From VBDM01 sp049802235 (lineage in GTDB: Bacteria; Pseudomonadota; Gammaproteobacteria; Burkholderiales; SG8-39), in assembly GCA_049802235.1 (NCBI GenBank), contig JBARMB010000105.1, forward strand, positions 20,430 through 84,429: a stretch of DNA of 64,000 bases, read 5' to 3'. Position numbers and translations under genes: made by a program. The notes under the pieces are model-generated. The model searched no databases and had not been told where the DNA came from. It saw nothing but the letters and a program-made list of their open reading frames with translations. Shown here one piece after another: positions 43,272 through 53,989 of the stretch. Each line of letters begins with the position of its first letter. Positions within the stretch are counted from its first letter, which is position 1.

Positions 43272-44153
43272 TCAACGGCCGTAACGTTTGCCGAGTTCGA
43301 GCATTTCCGGCGTGCCGATCAGTGTGTTGATCTCGGAGAAATCGAGCATGCGGTCGCGAAAGGCGGCGGTCGAACCGGTGGCCTTGAGGCTGGCGAAGTA
43401 GTCGGTCGCCGCGCGCGACAGCGCGCGCACCAGGCCGCCGGGGAAAATTACGATCGAGAAACCGAGCGCCTGCAGTTCGTCGGCGGCAAGCGATGGTGTC
43501 TTGCCGCCCTCCACCATGTTGGCGAGCAATGCCGCGCGCCCGGCGAAGCGGGCGGTCGCTTGGCGCATCTGCTCGTGCGAGCGCAGCGCCTCGATGAAGA
43601 GCACGTCCGCGCCGGCTTCGCGGTAGGCCTCGGCGCGCTCGAGCGCGGGCTCCAGGCCTTCCACGGCCACTGCGTCGGTGCGGGCGATAACGAGCGTGTC
43701 GCTGCTTGCACGGGCGTCGAGCGCAGCGCGGATCTTGCCTGTCATCTCCGCCGTCGGAACCAAGGTCTTGCCGTCGAGATGGCCGCAGCGCTTGGGCGAC
43801 GTTTGATCCTCCAATTGAATCGCCAGGCCGCCGCAACCCGCATCCGCGCCGCCGCCGGCGCGTTCGAGCAGCGCCACGGTGCGCCGGACGTTCAGCGCGT
43901 TGCCGAAGCCGGTGTCGGCATCGACGATAACCGGCAGTGCGATGCGCTCGCGAATCGTCGCGAGCGTGTCGGCCAACTCGGAAAAAGTCACCAGGCCGAT
44001 ATCGGGCCGGCCGAGGCGCGTGTAGGCGATGCTCGCGCCGGAGAGATAGACCGCCTCGAACCCGGCGCGCTCGGCGAGCAGCCCCGACCAGGCGTTGAAC
44101 ACGCCCGGTGCGACCAGGATGCCGGGTTGCGCGAGACGGTCTTTCAGGCTCAT
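43272..44153 (-). CDS. isocitrate lyase/PEP mutase family C-C lyase
   Basis: 293 aa. Active-site blocks are VIVDADTGFGNALN (residues 76-88), ERAGGGADAGCGGLAIQLEDQ (97-117) and PKRCGH (120-125, with the catalytic Cys123). The family includes methylisocitrate lyase, oxaloacetate decarboxylase and 2,3-dimethylmalate lyase. About seven residues are inserted (near 100-107) between the helix and the strand leading to the LEDQ motif. ATG 44153 overlaps the hydratase small-subunit stop. With the hydratase upstream, cleavage of a hydroxy-diacid to pyruvate or a similar product is likely. Confidence 0.85.
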   Translation of the reverse strand: MSLKDRLAQPGILVAPGVFNAWSGLLAERAGFEAVYLSGASIAYTRLGRPDIGLVTFSELADTLATIRERIALPVIVDADTGFGNALNVRRTVALLERAGGGADAGCGGLAIQLEDQTSPKRCGHLDGKTLVPTAEMTGKIRAALDARASSDTLVIARTDAVAVEGLEPALERAEAYREAGADVLFIEALRSHEQMRQATARFAGRAALLANMVEGGKTPSLAADELQALGFSIVIFPGGLVRALSRAATDYFASLKATGSTAAFRDRMLDFSEINTLIGTPEMLELGKRYGR

Positions 44154-44659
44154 GGTGCAGCTCCCTTTTTGCCGTGAAGTCGTTTCTCCAGGTGAGGGAC
44201 CAGCCCGCCGTCGCGCACCATTTGCATCAGGTGCGCCGGAATGGGCTCGCAGACGAGCGTCTCGCCGCTGGAGAGATTCTCGATCCGGCCCGACTCCGGG
44301 TCGACGCGCAGCCGGTCGCCTGTCCGGATGCGCCGCGTCTCGGCGCATAGCAGCGCGGGCAAGCCGAGATTGATCGCATTGCGGTAAAACAGACCTGCGA
44401 ACGACTCGGCAACGAGCGCCGCGACGCCCAGGTGCTTGAAGGCCTGCGGCGCCTGTTCGCGCGATGATCCGGCGCCGAAATTGCGACCGCCGACGATAAC
44501 GTCGCCGTGGCGCACCGCGCCCGCGAAGGCCGGGTCGAGGGCTTCGAGGCAGTGCCGCGCCAGTTCCTCGATCCCGAACTTCATGTACGCGCCCGGCGCC
44601 ATGATGTCGGTGTCGATGTTGTCGCCGAATACCCAGGCCCGGCCGGTGCGGTCGGTCAT
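44150..44659 (-). CDS. aconitase/isopropylmalate isomerase-type hydratase, small subunit
   Basis: 169 aa, the swivel domain. GDNIDTDIMAPGAYMKF and VGGRNFGAGSSREQAP are the standard LeuD/HacB substrate-binding blocks. It overlaps the large-subunit gene by 4 bases and the lyase gene by 4 bases. Unlike LeuD for leucine synthesis it lacks the biosynthetic neighbourhood (no leuB or leuA), and it sits with a lyase like the dmdAB-dml group of nicotinate fermentation. The substrate is inferred, not shown. Confidence 0.85.
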   Translation of the reverse strand: MTDRTGRAWVFGDNIDTDIMAPGAYMKFGIEELARHCLEALDPAFAGAVRHGDVIVGGRNFGAGSSREQAPQAFKHLGVAALVAESFAGLFYRNAINLGLPALLCAETRRIRTGDRLRVDPESGRIENLSSGETLVCEPIPAHLMQMVRDGGLVPHLEKRLHGKKGAAP

Positions 44660-45921
44660 TTGAGAAACTCCCTCGGGTCACAGATTTTGCCCGCGATCGC
44701 CGCGGCCGCGACCGTGTAGGGGGAGCCGAGGTACACCTGCGACGAAGCGGCGCCCATGCGGCCCTTGAAGTTGCGCGCGGTCGAGGCGATCGCGACTTCG
44801 TTCTCGCCGAGGCGGTCGTCTCCGTAGCCGGCGCAGATGCCGCAGGAGTTGGCAAGCAGCTCGGCACCGGCATCGACGAGGATCTGCAGCGCGCCCTCGC
44901 GCGCGGCGATCGCCTGGTCATGGGCGGATGCCGGGGCGACCACGAAGCGAACGTGCTCCGCGACACGCCGGCCTTGCAGCACTCGTGCCGCCATGCGCAG
45001 GTCCTCGATTTTTGCGCCGGTACAGGCGCCGATGTAGGCGGTGTCGATCCGCGTGCCCGCGTGACGGGCGACCGGCGCCGCATTCGCCGGGCTGTGCGGC
45101 GCGGCCACCTGCGGTTCAAGCGTGGCAGCATCGAAATGGTGATGTGCGAGCAGCGGCGCGCCGGGATCACCCTGCCAGGCTGCGACGTCGACTTCGGATA
45201 CACCGACCGACTCCAGAAAGGCGCGCGTCATTTGATCGGGTGCCACCAGGCCTGTTTGCGCTCCTACTTCCGCGGCCATGTTGCACAGGGTCATGCGCTC
45301 CTGCATCGGCAGCGCCGATATCGCCTCGCCGGCATACTGGATCGCCTGGTACTGCCCGCCGTCCAGACCGAGCTTGCCGCACAGGGCGAGCATCATGTCC
45401 TTGGCCGACACCGCGGGCCCGAGTCTTCCGCTCCACTCGACCAGAATGGTGTGCGGCACCTTGAGCCAGATTTCGCCCGTGACCAGCACCCCCAGCATTT
45501 CGGTCGCGCCGACGCCGAACATGTAGACGCCGAAGGCGCCGCCGGTGGGCGAGTGGCTGTCGCCGCCGACCACGAACATGCCCGGCTTCAGGTGCCCCTG
45601 TTCGGGCAGCACCACGTGGCAGATGCCGACCCCGTCGTGGAACTTGCGCACGCCGGCTTCCTTCACCCAGTCGCGGGCGATGCGGATGATTTTTCTGCTT
45701 TCGTCGTCATTCGCAGGCAGGTAGTGATCGGTGATGACGACGATTTTTTCCGGGTCCCAGACTTTCGCGCCGAGTTTCTCCAGCATGGGCTTGACGCGCC
45801 GCGGTCCGCCCGAGTCGTGCATCATCGCGAGGTCCACCCGGCAGGTGACGATTTCGCCCGGCGTCACCTGTTCGCGCCCGGCGGCGCGGGCGATGATCTT
45901 CTGCGCGAGAGTCTGAGCCAT
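44656..45921 (-). CDS. aconitase/isopropylmalate isomerase-type hydratase, large subunit
   Basis: 421 aa. The [4Fe-4S] ligands are Cys300 (GACTGAK), Cys360 and Cys363 (SCGICAGYG). DLAMMHDSGGPR, GGDSHSPTGGAFG and GRMGAASSQVYLGSP are family blocks. Length and motifs fit the LeuC/HacA/DmdA-like group. It should add or remove water on an unsaturated dicarboxylate such as a substituted maleate. The start follows the LIV-type ATPase gene by two bases. Confidence 0.88.
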   Translation of the reverse strand: MAQTLAQKIIARAAGREQVTPGEIVTCRVDLAMMHDSGGPRRVKPMLEKLGAKVWDPEKIVVITDHYLPANDDESRKIIRIARDWVKEAGVRKFHDGVGICHVVLPEQGHLKPGMFVVGGDSHSPTGGAFGVYMFGVGATEMLGVLVTGEIWLKVPHTILVEWSGRLGPAVSAKDMMLALCGKLGLDGGQYQAIQYAGEAISALPMQERMTLCNMAAEVGAQTGLVAPDQMTRAFLESVGVSEVDVAAWQGDPGAPLLAHHHFDAATLEPQVAAPHSPANAAPVARHAGTRIDTAYIGACTGAKIEDLRMAARVLQGRRVAEHVRFVVAPASAHDQAIAAREGALQILVDAGAELLANSCGICAGYGDDRLGENEVAIASTARNFKGRMGAASSQVYLGSPYTVAAAAIAGKICDPREFLK

Positions 45922-45923
45922 GG

Positions 45924-46617
<694 letters not shown>

Positions 46618-46625
<8 letters not shown>

Positions 46626-47382
46626 GAGCGTTCTCCGCCGCTGCCCGCAGGCGCTCGGCGGCGCCGTGGCCCAGATAGGCCTCGATCACCCGCGGATCGC
46701 CGGTCACCTCGGCCGGCCTGCCTGCGGCGATCAGCCGGCCGTTGTTGAGCACCCAGGTGTAGTCCGACAGGTTCATCACCGCCTGCATGACGTGCTCGAC
46801 CATCAGCACGGTCACGCCGCCGCGGCCGCCTTCTCCGTCACGCAACGCGCGTACCACCGGCGCCATCTCCGCGATTTCCTGCGGGTTGAGTCCCGCCAGC
46901 ACTTCGTCGAGCAGGAGAAGTTTCGGCTCCGATGCGAGCGCGCGCGCAAGCTCCAAGCGCTTGCGCCCGGCGATGGTGAGATCGGCCGCAAGCCTGTCGA
47001 GCTGGCCGGCAAGGCCCACTTGCCGCGCGACGCTCTCGGCGTGGGCGAGGGCGGCCCGGCGCGAGGCGCGATGCAGATGCGAGCCGACGGCAATGTTCTC
47101 GCGCACCGTCTGCCCGGTGAACGGCTGCACGATCTGGAACGTGCGTGTCATGCCGAGGCGGCAGATGCGGTGCGGCGCGAGCCCGGTGATTTCCTGTCCG
47201 GAAAACCGCACCGAGCCGGCGTCGGGCTTGAGGAATCCGGAGATGAGCCCGAACAGCGTGGACTTGCCCGCGCCGTTGGGGCCGATGAGCGAGGTAATGC
47301 TGCCCGCAGACACGGTGAGACTCACGTCCTCGACCGCCTTGAGGCCGCCGAAACTGATCGACAAGTTGCGTACTTCCAGCAT
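46618..47382 (-). CDS. branched-chain amino acid-type ABC transporter ATPase (LivG-like)
   Basis: 254 aa. Walker A GPNGAGKSTLFGLISG and LivG-type FSGQEITGLAPHRICRLG and TRTFQIVQPF are present. The signature region reads TIAGRKRLELARAL instead of the common LSGGQ, a variant also seen in other LivG proteins. Walker B is LLLLDEVLAGLNP with the H-loop in LMVEHVMQAVM. It lies between the permease and LivF-like genes. Confidence 0.93.
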
Positions 47383-47383
47383 T

Positions 47384-48331
47384 TCAGCCTGCTCCCCCGG
47401 CGCGCCGCCGGAACAGTCCGGCGAGTCCGCGCGGCAGGAACATCACCATCGCGATCAGCACCACGCCGTAAATCACGAGACTGACGCCGGGCGCATCGCC
47501 CATCAGGTTGCGGGTGAGCTCGCCGAGCAGATGCAGCGCGATGGCTCCAAGCAGCGGACCGAACACCGTGCCCAGGCCGCCGACGATGGGGCCGAGCAGC
47601 GCCTCCACCGAGACCGCCGGGCCGTAGGCGAGGTGCGGATCGATGTACTGGAAGTACTGCACGTAGAACGCGCCGCCCGCAGCCATCAGCGCAGCGGAGA
47701 GCATGATCGCCTGGAGCTTGACGCGGAATACGTCCACACCGAGCGCCGCCGCCGAATCTTCGTTGTCGCGCACCGCCATCAGCCAGGCGCCGTAACGCGA
47801 GTTTTTCAGCCACCAGCACAGCAGGAATCCGATCAGCGTGAAGGCAAGAATGACGTAAAGGAAGCCGGGCTTGTCATGAAACTGGAAATCCAACGCCGAA
47901 GTCTTGAGCGGCAGGAGCAGGCCGACGCCGCCGCCGGTGAACTGGACCGAGTTGGAGAGGATGCGGAACACCTCGGCGAAGGCGAGCGTCACCAGAGCGA
48001 AATACGAGCCGCGCAGGCCGTAGCGGAACGACAGCGCGCCGATGAAGGCTCCCACCGCGACGCCGCTCGCGATGGCGATCGGCAGGCACAGCCAGGCGTT
48101 CAGGCCGAATTGCACCTGCAGCGCGGCGCTCGCGTACGCCCCGGTGCCGAAGAACACCGCGTGGCCGAAGGAATACTGTCCGCCGAAGCCGGCGAGGATG
48201 TTCCAGGCTTGGCCGAGCAGCGTCGCGTACAGCGTCATGACGATGAGATTGATGATGAAGCCCGACGATATGAAGGCCGGTGCGAGCGCCACTGCGAACG
48301 CGAACAACCCGATGGCCGCGAGGCTACGCAT
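47384..48331 (-). CDS. branched-chain amino acid-type ABC transporter permease (LivM-like)
   Basis: 315 aa, about ten membrane segments. LLGQAWNILAGFGGQYSFGHAVFFGTGAY and RYGAWLMAVRDNEDSAAALG are standard LivM motifs, the second being the contact loop with the ATPases. I start at ATG 48331; the longer frame runs into a repeat-rich spacer (48332-48418) with CTTTGCG-like units and gives a non-membrane N-terminus. Confidence 0.92.
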   Translation of the reverse strand: MRSLAAIGLFAFAVALAPAFISSGFIINLIVMTLYATLLGQAWNILAGFGGQYSFGHAVFFGTGAYASAALQVQFGLNAWLCLPIAIASGVAVGAFIGALSFRYGLRGSYFALVTLAFAEVFRILSNSVQFTGGGVGLLLPLKTSALDFQFHDKPGFLYVILAFTLIGFLLCWWLKNSRYGAWLMAVRDNEDSAAALGVDVFRVKLQAIMLSAALMAAGGAFYVQYFQYIDPHLAYGPAVSVEALLGPIVGGLGTVFGPLLGAIALHLLGELTRNLMGDAPGVSLVIYGVVLIAMVMFLPRGLAGLFRRRAGGAG

Positions 48332-48344
48332 GCAGCCCCGACGC

Positions 48345-48418
48345 CGGGATGCGGAGGCGCAAAGGACGCGCAAAGAGAAATCTCCTTTGCATGCTTTGCG
48401 TCTTTGCGGCATGACTCT
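48345..48418. repeat. CTTTGCG/GCAAAG-type tandem spacer between permease genes
   Basis: The gap between the two permease genes is made of GCAAAGG, GCGCAAAGAG, CTTTGCATG, CTTTGCGTC and TTTGCGG units, with parts in inverted orientation. Similar units recur at 49318-49393 next to the other permease gene. Confidence 0.6.
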
Positions 48419-49291
48419 TCACGCCTTGGCCCCGAACAGCCCCTGCGGCCGGAACAGCAGAATGGCGATGAAGATGACGAAGATGCCGATCTGTCCCAGG
48501 CTCTCGCCCAGCCATAGCCCGCCGAGCGACTCGACCACGCCGATGATGAAGCCGCCGAGCAGGGCGCCGATGAAGCTGCCCATGCCGCCCAGCACCACGA
48601 TGGTGAAGGCGATCAGCACGAAGCCGTTTCCAACCTGCGGGTTCACGTAATAAGCGGGCAGGAGAAAGCACGCGGCGGCGCCGAGGCACGCGAGACCGAT
48701 GCCGAAGCTCATCGCGAACACGTGCTCGACGTCGATGCCGACCAGCTTCGCGCCCTGGCGCTCTTTTGCCACTGCCCGGATCGCGCGACCCAGGTCGCTG
48801 CGCGTAATCAGCGCAAGCAGCACCGCCGTGACCGCCAGGGCGCCGAAGAAGGCGACCACCTTGGGCAGCGAGATCATGGCGCCCGCGATGTTCACCGTGG
48901 TAAACGTGTAGCCGGTCTCGATCGTGCGCGTGTCCGAGCGCCAGGCGTAGAGCGCGAAGTTCTCCAGGATGATGGCGAGGCCGAGGGTCACCAGCAGGAT
49001 GTTCTCGTCCTTGCCGTGGCGCGCGCGGCCGATCACGAAGCGCTGCAGCACGTAGCCGAGCGCGAACATCGCCGGCACCATGACGGGCAGCGCGGCGTAC
49101 GGATCCAGTCCCAGCTTCGCGTTCAGGAAAAAAACGCCGTAGAGCGCGATCATCAGCATCGCGCCGTGGGCGAAATTGATGATGTGCAGCACGCCGTAGA
49201 TCAGCGTCAGCCCGAGCGCGATCAGCGCGTATACCGCGCCGGTGGTCAGCCCGTTGAGAAGCGACGGGAAAAGAATGGAGAATTCGAGCAT
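48419..49291 (-). CDS. branched-chain amino acid-type ABC transporter permease (LivH-like)
   Basis: 290 aa, about eight membrane segments. LLNGLTTGAVYALIALGLTLIYGVLHIINFAHGAM is the LivH N-terminal signature and GRAIRAVAKERQGAKLVGID the ATPase-contact loop. ATG 49291 is preferred to ATG 49312 because family members usually start just before this block. Its 3' end is 87 bases before the LivM-like start. Confidence 0.93.
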   Translation of the reverse strand: MLEFSILFPSLLNGLTTGAVYALIALGLTLIYGVLHIINFAHGAMLMIALYGVFFLNAKLGLDPYAALPVMVPAMFALGYVLQRFVIGRARHGKDENILLVTLGLAIILENFALYAWRSDTRTIETGYTFTTVNIAGAMISLPKVVAFFGALAVTAVLLALITRSDLGRAIRAVAKERQGAKLVGIDVEHVFAMSFGIGLACLGAAACFLLPAYYVNPQVGNGFVLIAFTIVVLGGMGSFIGALLGGFIIGVVESLGGLWLGESLGQIGIFVIFIAILLFRPQGLFGAKA

Positions 49292-49317
49292 GCCGCGCAC
49301 CAGGAAAAGCATTGACG

Positions 49318-49393
49318 CAAGGATGCAAAGGAGGCGCGCACCCCCAAAGCCATTCTTTGCGGAATCTGCGCGCCTTCCTGTTTCTTTGCGTTG
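49318..49393. repeat. GCAAAGGA/CTTTGCG-type repeats upstream of the LivH-like gene
   Basis: GCAAGGATGCAAAGGAGGCGCG, TTCTTTGCGG and TTCTTTGCGT units occur in a short spacer with opposing orientations. Together with the array at 48345-48418 they look like one repeat family flanking the LivH-like gene. Confidence 0.55.
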
Positions 49394-49407
49394 AGCCTTT
49401 TAACTAA

Positions 49408-49453
49408 GAGGCCGTTTCAGAATGACCGAAACGGCCTCCCCAATATAGGGGAG
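49408..49453. terminator. hairpin(s) between binding-protein and permease genes
   Basis: GAGGCCGTTTC and its exact complement (49408-49418 and 49428-49438) flank a 9-base loop; CTCCCC-N6-GGGGAG (49436-49453) overlaps its end. On the minus strand the larger hairpin is followed by TTAGTTAAAA. It would partially end transcription after the binding-protein gene, a common way to make more binding protein than permease. Confidence 0.55.
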
Positions 49454-49489
49454 CATGAGAGGATGTTTCCCCTCATTTTGTAACCGCTT

Positions 49490-50710
49490 CTAAGCTTTCC
49501 AGGGGAATACCGGCTCCGCCTCGGCGTAAGTATTGGGCAGGATCACCTTGATGTCGCCTTTGAGCACTTGCAGCACCAGGGGCTGCGCGCCCTGGTTCTG
49601 GCCGTTGACGAACCTGGTCGGGCCGTACGGCATGAAATGCCTGTTCCAGGCGGAAGCGGCGAGCGCTTCGATGATCTCCTCGCGCTTCGCGGACCTGGCG
49701 CGCTCGATGGCGTCGGCGAGCAGGTATACCGACTGGTAGTTGAGGTACACCTCGTAGGTGAAGTACTGGTCCATCTTCTCGACCTTGCGGCGCAACGCGA
49801 GGGCACGTTTGTCCTTCGGGTTGTACCAGTGGTTGCAGTCGATCACGCCGTTGGCGACATCCGGAAGCTCCTTGACAAACTTGAACGACGACGCCGCCCC
49901 GCCGAGCACCGAGTAGATCGCCTTGGGCGCCACATTCTGCTGCTTCATCGTGCGCAACAGCAGCACGTATTCGTTGTAGTAATTCGCCGGGATGACGATG
50001 TCGGGATTCAGCGCCTTCATGCGCAGCACGATGTTGTTGAAGTCGCGCGTCGGATTGGCGTGCTTGATCACTTCCACCACCTGATATCCCATCCCGGGAA
50101 GCTGGCTCGCCAGCAGATTGGCGGTGCCGGTGCCGAACAGCGATTCCTCGTGAATGATCATCACGGTTTTGGCCGCCTTGCGGGCGAGCGTGTTGAGGAT
50201 ATGCAGGTCGTTGATCGCAGCCTCGGTGATCACCTTGTAGCCGGGGCCGAAGCGGAAGGTGTTCTTGAGCCCGCGTTCCACGATCTGGTCGGCCACGCCC
50301 ACGTCGACCAGGTGCGGGATATTGTATTTCGCCGCCGCCTGGGTGGTGGCGAGGCAGATCGCGCTCGCGTAGGAGCCGACGATCGCGGCCACGCCGGCGT
50401 CGTTCATCTTCTCGACTTCCGCCACCCCGATCTCGGGCTTGGACTGGGCGTCACCCAGCACCGCCTGCAGCTTCGCCCCGCCCAGCGACGTGATCCCGCC
50501 CGCCGCATTGATCTCGTCGATCGCGAGCTGCGCACCGACGCGGCAGAGCTGGCCGGAATACGCCAGGAACCCGGTGACGGGATGCAGGACGCCTATTTTG
50601 ATCGGCGCACCCTGTGCGCGAAGGATCGAGGGAAAGCCGAGCGCACCGGTCGCGGCGGCGGCTGAAAGAACGGCCGACTGCGTCAGAAACTCGCGGCGGT
50701 CTTTTGTCAT
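49490..50710 (-). CDS. ABC transporter substrate-binding protein, LivK type, Tat-exported
   Basis: 406 aa. The N-terminus has the twin-arginine motif RREFLTQ (Arg5-Arg6) and a hydrophobic stretch ending ILRAQGA, so it is exported folded. IKIGVLHPVTGFLAYSGQ is the type I periplasmic binding fold start. It is first in the transcription unit, 199 bases from the LivH-like start. The ligand cannot be read, but the downstream enzymes suggest an organic acid or amide. Confidence 0.92.
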   Translation of the reverse strand: MTKDRREFLTQSAVLSAAAATGALGFPSILRAQGAPIKIGVLHPVTGFLAYSGQLCRVGAQLAIDEINAAGGITSLGGAKLQAVLGDAQSKPEIGVAEVEKMNDAGVAAIVGSYASAICLATTQAAAKYNIPHLVDVGVADQIVERGLKNTFRFGPGYKVITEAAINDLHILNTLARKAAKTVMIIHEESLFGTGTANLLASQLPGMGYQVVEVIKHANPTRDFNNIVLRMKALNPDIVIPANYYNEYVLLLRTMKQQNVAPKAIYSVLGGAASSFKFVKELPDVANGVIDCNHWYNPKDKRALALRRKVEKMDQYFTYEVYLNYQSVYLLADAIERARSAKREEIIEALAASAWNRHFMPYGPTRFVNGQNQGAQPLVLQVLKGDIKVILPNTYAEAEPVFPWKA

Positions 50711-51007
50711 GGATATTTCCTCCTGCGGTTCAGTTGAAGAGAGCTTCTGGCCCGTGTTTGTGCCTGCAAGTCCCGGTTGGCCCGGATCCGGGCCTCGTCA
50801 CCGACGCGCCAAAGGTGCATCCTGTATGGGTTCCGTGTCGGCCCGACCGGTAAAGCCCGCGCAGCAGCTGCACCGGCCGCCGGCTGCAATCGTACACGAT
50901 CCGGGTGACAGGGAGCAGTGGCACGCTGGCCCTGAAACGGTCTTGGCACATTTGGCGCCGTCCCGGCGGCGTTTGCCCCGGCGGCGGCTTTGGAGTAACT
51001 TGTCACC
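50711..51007. other. divergent intergenic region between the transport operon and the thiC leader
   Basis: 297 bases without a gene. It must hold the minus-strand promoter for the 12-gene run and the plus-strand promoter for thiC, but I see no convincing -35/-10 pair. Only weak small inverted repeats are visible. Confidence 0.5.
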
Positions 51008-51100
51008 TGCAACGTAGGGGTCCTGGCCGGTGACACCGGCGCCGGGTGAGAACAAACCCTTCGAACCTGATGCGGATAATGCCGCCGCAGGGAAGCGTTG
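51008..51100 (+). ncRNA. TPP riboswitch (THI element) in the thiC leader
   Basis: The conserved blocks occur in order: GTAGGGGTCCTG at the start, a variable P3-type hairpin (GGCCGGTGACACCGGCGCC), GGTGAGAACAAACCCTTCGAACCTGATGCGGATAATGCCGCCGCAGGGAA at the core (the CTGATGCGGATAATGCC signature is diagnostic). It ends about 48 bases before the thiC ATG and would lower thiC expression when thiamine diphosphate is plentiful. Confidence 0.96.
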
Positions 51101-51148
51101 AAAGGTCGATCCCTTCGCTCCCTGCGGTTATTGCACGAGAGGAGCGCA

Positions 51149-53032
<1,884 letters not shown>

Positions 53033-53050
53033 GCGTTTCCGCTAAACTCG

Positions 53051-53083
53051 GGGCGGCAGGAATTTGCCGCCCTTTTCATTTTT
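53051..53083 (+). terminator. Rho-independent terminator of thiC
   Basis: GGGCGGCA and TGCCGCCC form a perfect 8-bp stem around a 6-base loop (GGAATT), followed by TTTTCATTTTT. The uppP start codon is only 12 bases further on, so the uppP RBS lies directly after the T tract. Confidence 0.88.
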
Positions 53084-53094
53084 GAGGCATTCAA

Positions 53095-53919
53095 TTGGAT
53101 CTGGCACTCCTCGCCAAGGCTCTGATTCTCGGCATCGTCGAGGGCCTGACCGAATTTCTGCCGATCTCGTCCACCGGACACTTGATCCTCGCCGGCGACC
53201 TGCTCGGCTTCAGCGACGAAAAGGCGAAAGTCTTCGAGATCGTGATCCAGACCGGCGCCATGCTGGCGATAGTCTGGGAATACCGCGAGCGGTTCCTGCG
53301 GGTGCTGGCGGGTCTCGCCTCCGACAGGGCCGCGCAGCGCTTTGCGCTCAACCTCGCAGTCGCGTTCCTGCCCGCGGCAGTGCTCGGGCTTCTGTTCGGC
53401 AAGCTGATCAAGGCGCACCTGTTTCACGCCGTGCCGGTGGCGCTGGCCTTTATCGTCGGCGCGTTCGTTATCCTGTGGGTCGAGCGGCGTGAGAGACCAG
53501 TGCGTGTCGTAGACGTGGACGACATGACTTGGCGCGATGCGCTGAAAGTAGGTATTGCGCAAGCGTTCGCGCTCATTCCAGGCACTTCGCGCGCCGGCGC
53601 CACCATCATCGGCGGCATGCTGTTCGGCCTGTCGCGGAAAGCGGCGACCGAGTTTTCGTTTTTTCTCGCCGTGCCGACATTGGTTGCCGCCGGTGCATAC
53701 GACTTCTGGAAGAACCGCGCGCTGTTCGACTCGGGCGATATCGGCATGTTTGCCGTCGGCTCGATCGCGGCGCTCGTGTCCGCTTTCTTCTGCGTGCGCT
53801 GGTTGCTGCGCTATATCGCCAGCCACGATTTCACGCCCTTCGCCTGGTATCGCATCGCTTTCGGCGCGGTGGTGCTCATCACCGCTTACACCGGCATTGT
53901 CAATTGGAGCGCGAATTGA
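53095..53919 (+). CDS. uppP: undecaprenyl-diphosphatase
   Basis: 274 aa integral membrane phosphatase that recycles the lipid carrier for peptidoglycan and O-antigen sugars. Family motifs are EGLTEFLPISSTGHLIL and PGTSRAGATIIGGMLFGLSRKAATEFSFFLA, with the catalytic residues in both. The start is TTG 53095 with TGAGG upstream. It sits just behind the thiC terminator and may depend on a promoter inside thiC or on read-through. Its role also fits the glycan genes elsewhere in the window. Confidence 0.96.
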   Translation: MDLALLAKALILGIVEGLTEFLPISSTGHLILAGDLLGFSDEKAKVFEIVIQTGAMLAIVWEYRERFLRVLAGLASDRAAQRFALNLAVAFLPAAVLGLLFGKLIKAHLFHAVPVALAFIVGAFVILWVERRERPVRVVDVDDMTWRDALKVGIAQAFALIPGTSRAGATIIGGMLFGLSRKAATEFSFFLAVPTLVAAGAYDFWKNRALFDSGDIGMFAVGSIAALVSAFFCVRWLLRYIASHDFTPFAWYRIAFGAVVLITAYTGIVNWSAN

Positions 53920-53956
53920 GCGCCGTGTAACGTGCGCTCATATTCGCGCAGCTGAA

Positions 53957-53979
53957 CGGGCGCCGCATCGCGGCGTCCG
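53957..53979. terminator. 10-bp hairpin between convergent uppP and dioxygenase genes
   Basis: CGGGCGCCGC and GCGGCGTCCG pair over 10 bases (one G-T) around ATC. It lies between two convergent genes, where a bidirectional terminator is expected; neither side has a T run of note. Confidence 0.5.
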
Positions 53980-53989
53980 GGTTTGGTGG

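Noticed and set aside
44150..45921. LeuC/LeuD of leucine biosynthesis
   Set aside because: Neighbours are a lyase, an amidohydrolase and a transporter rather than leuA/leuB, so a catabolic hydratase is more likely. The family assignment itself stands.
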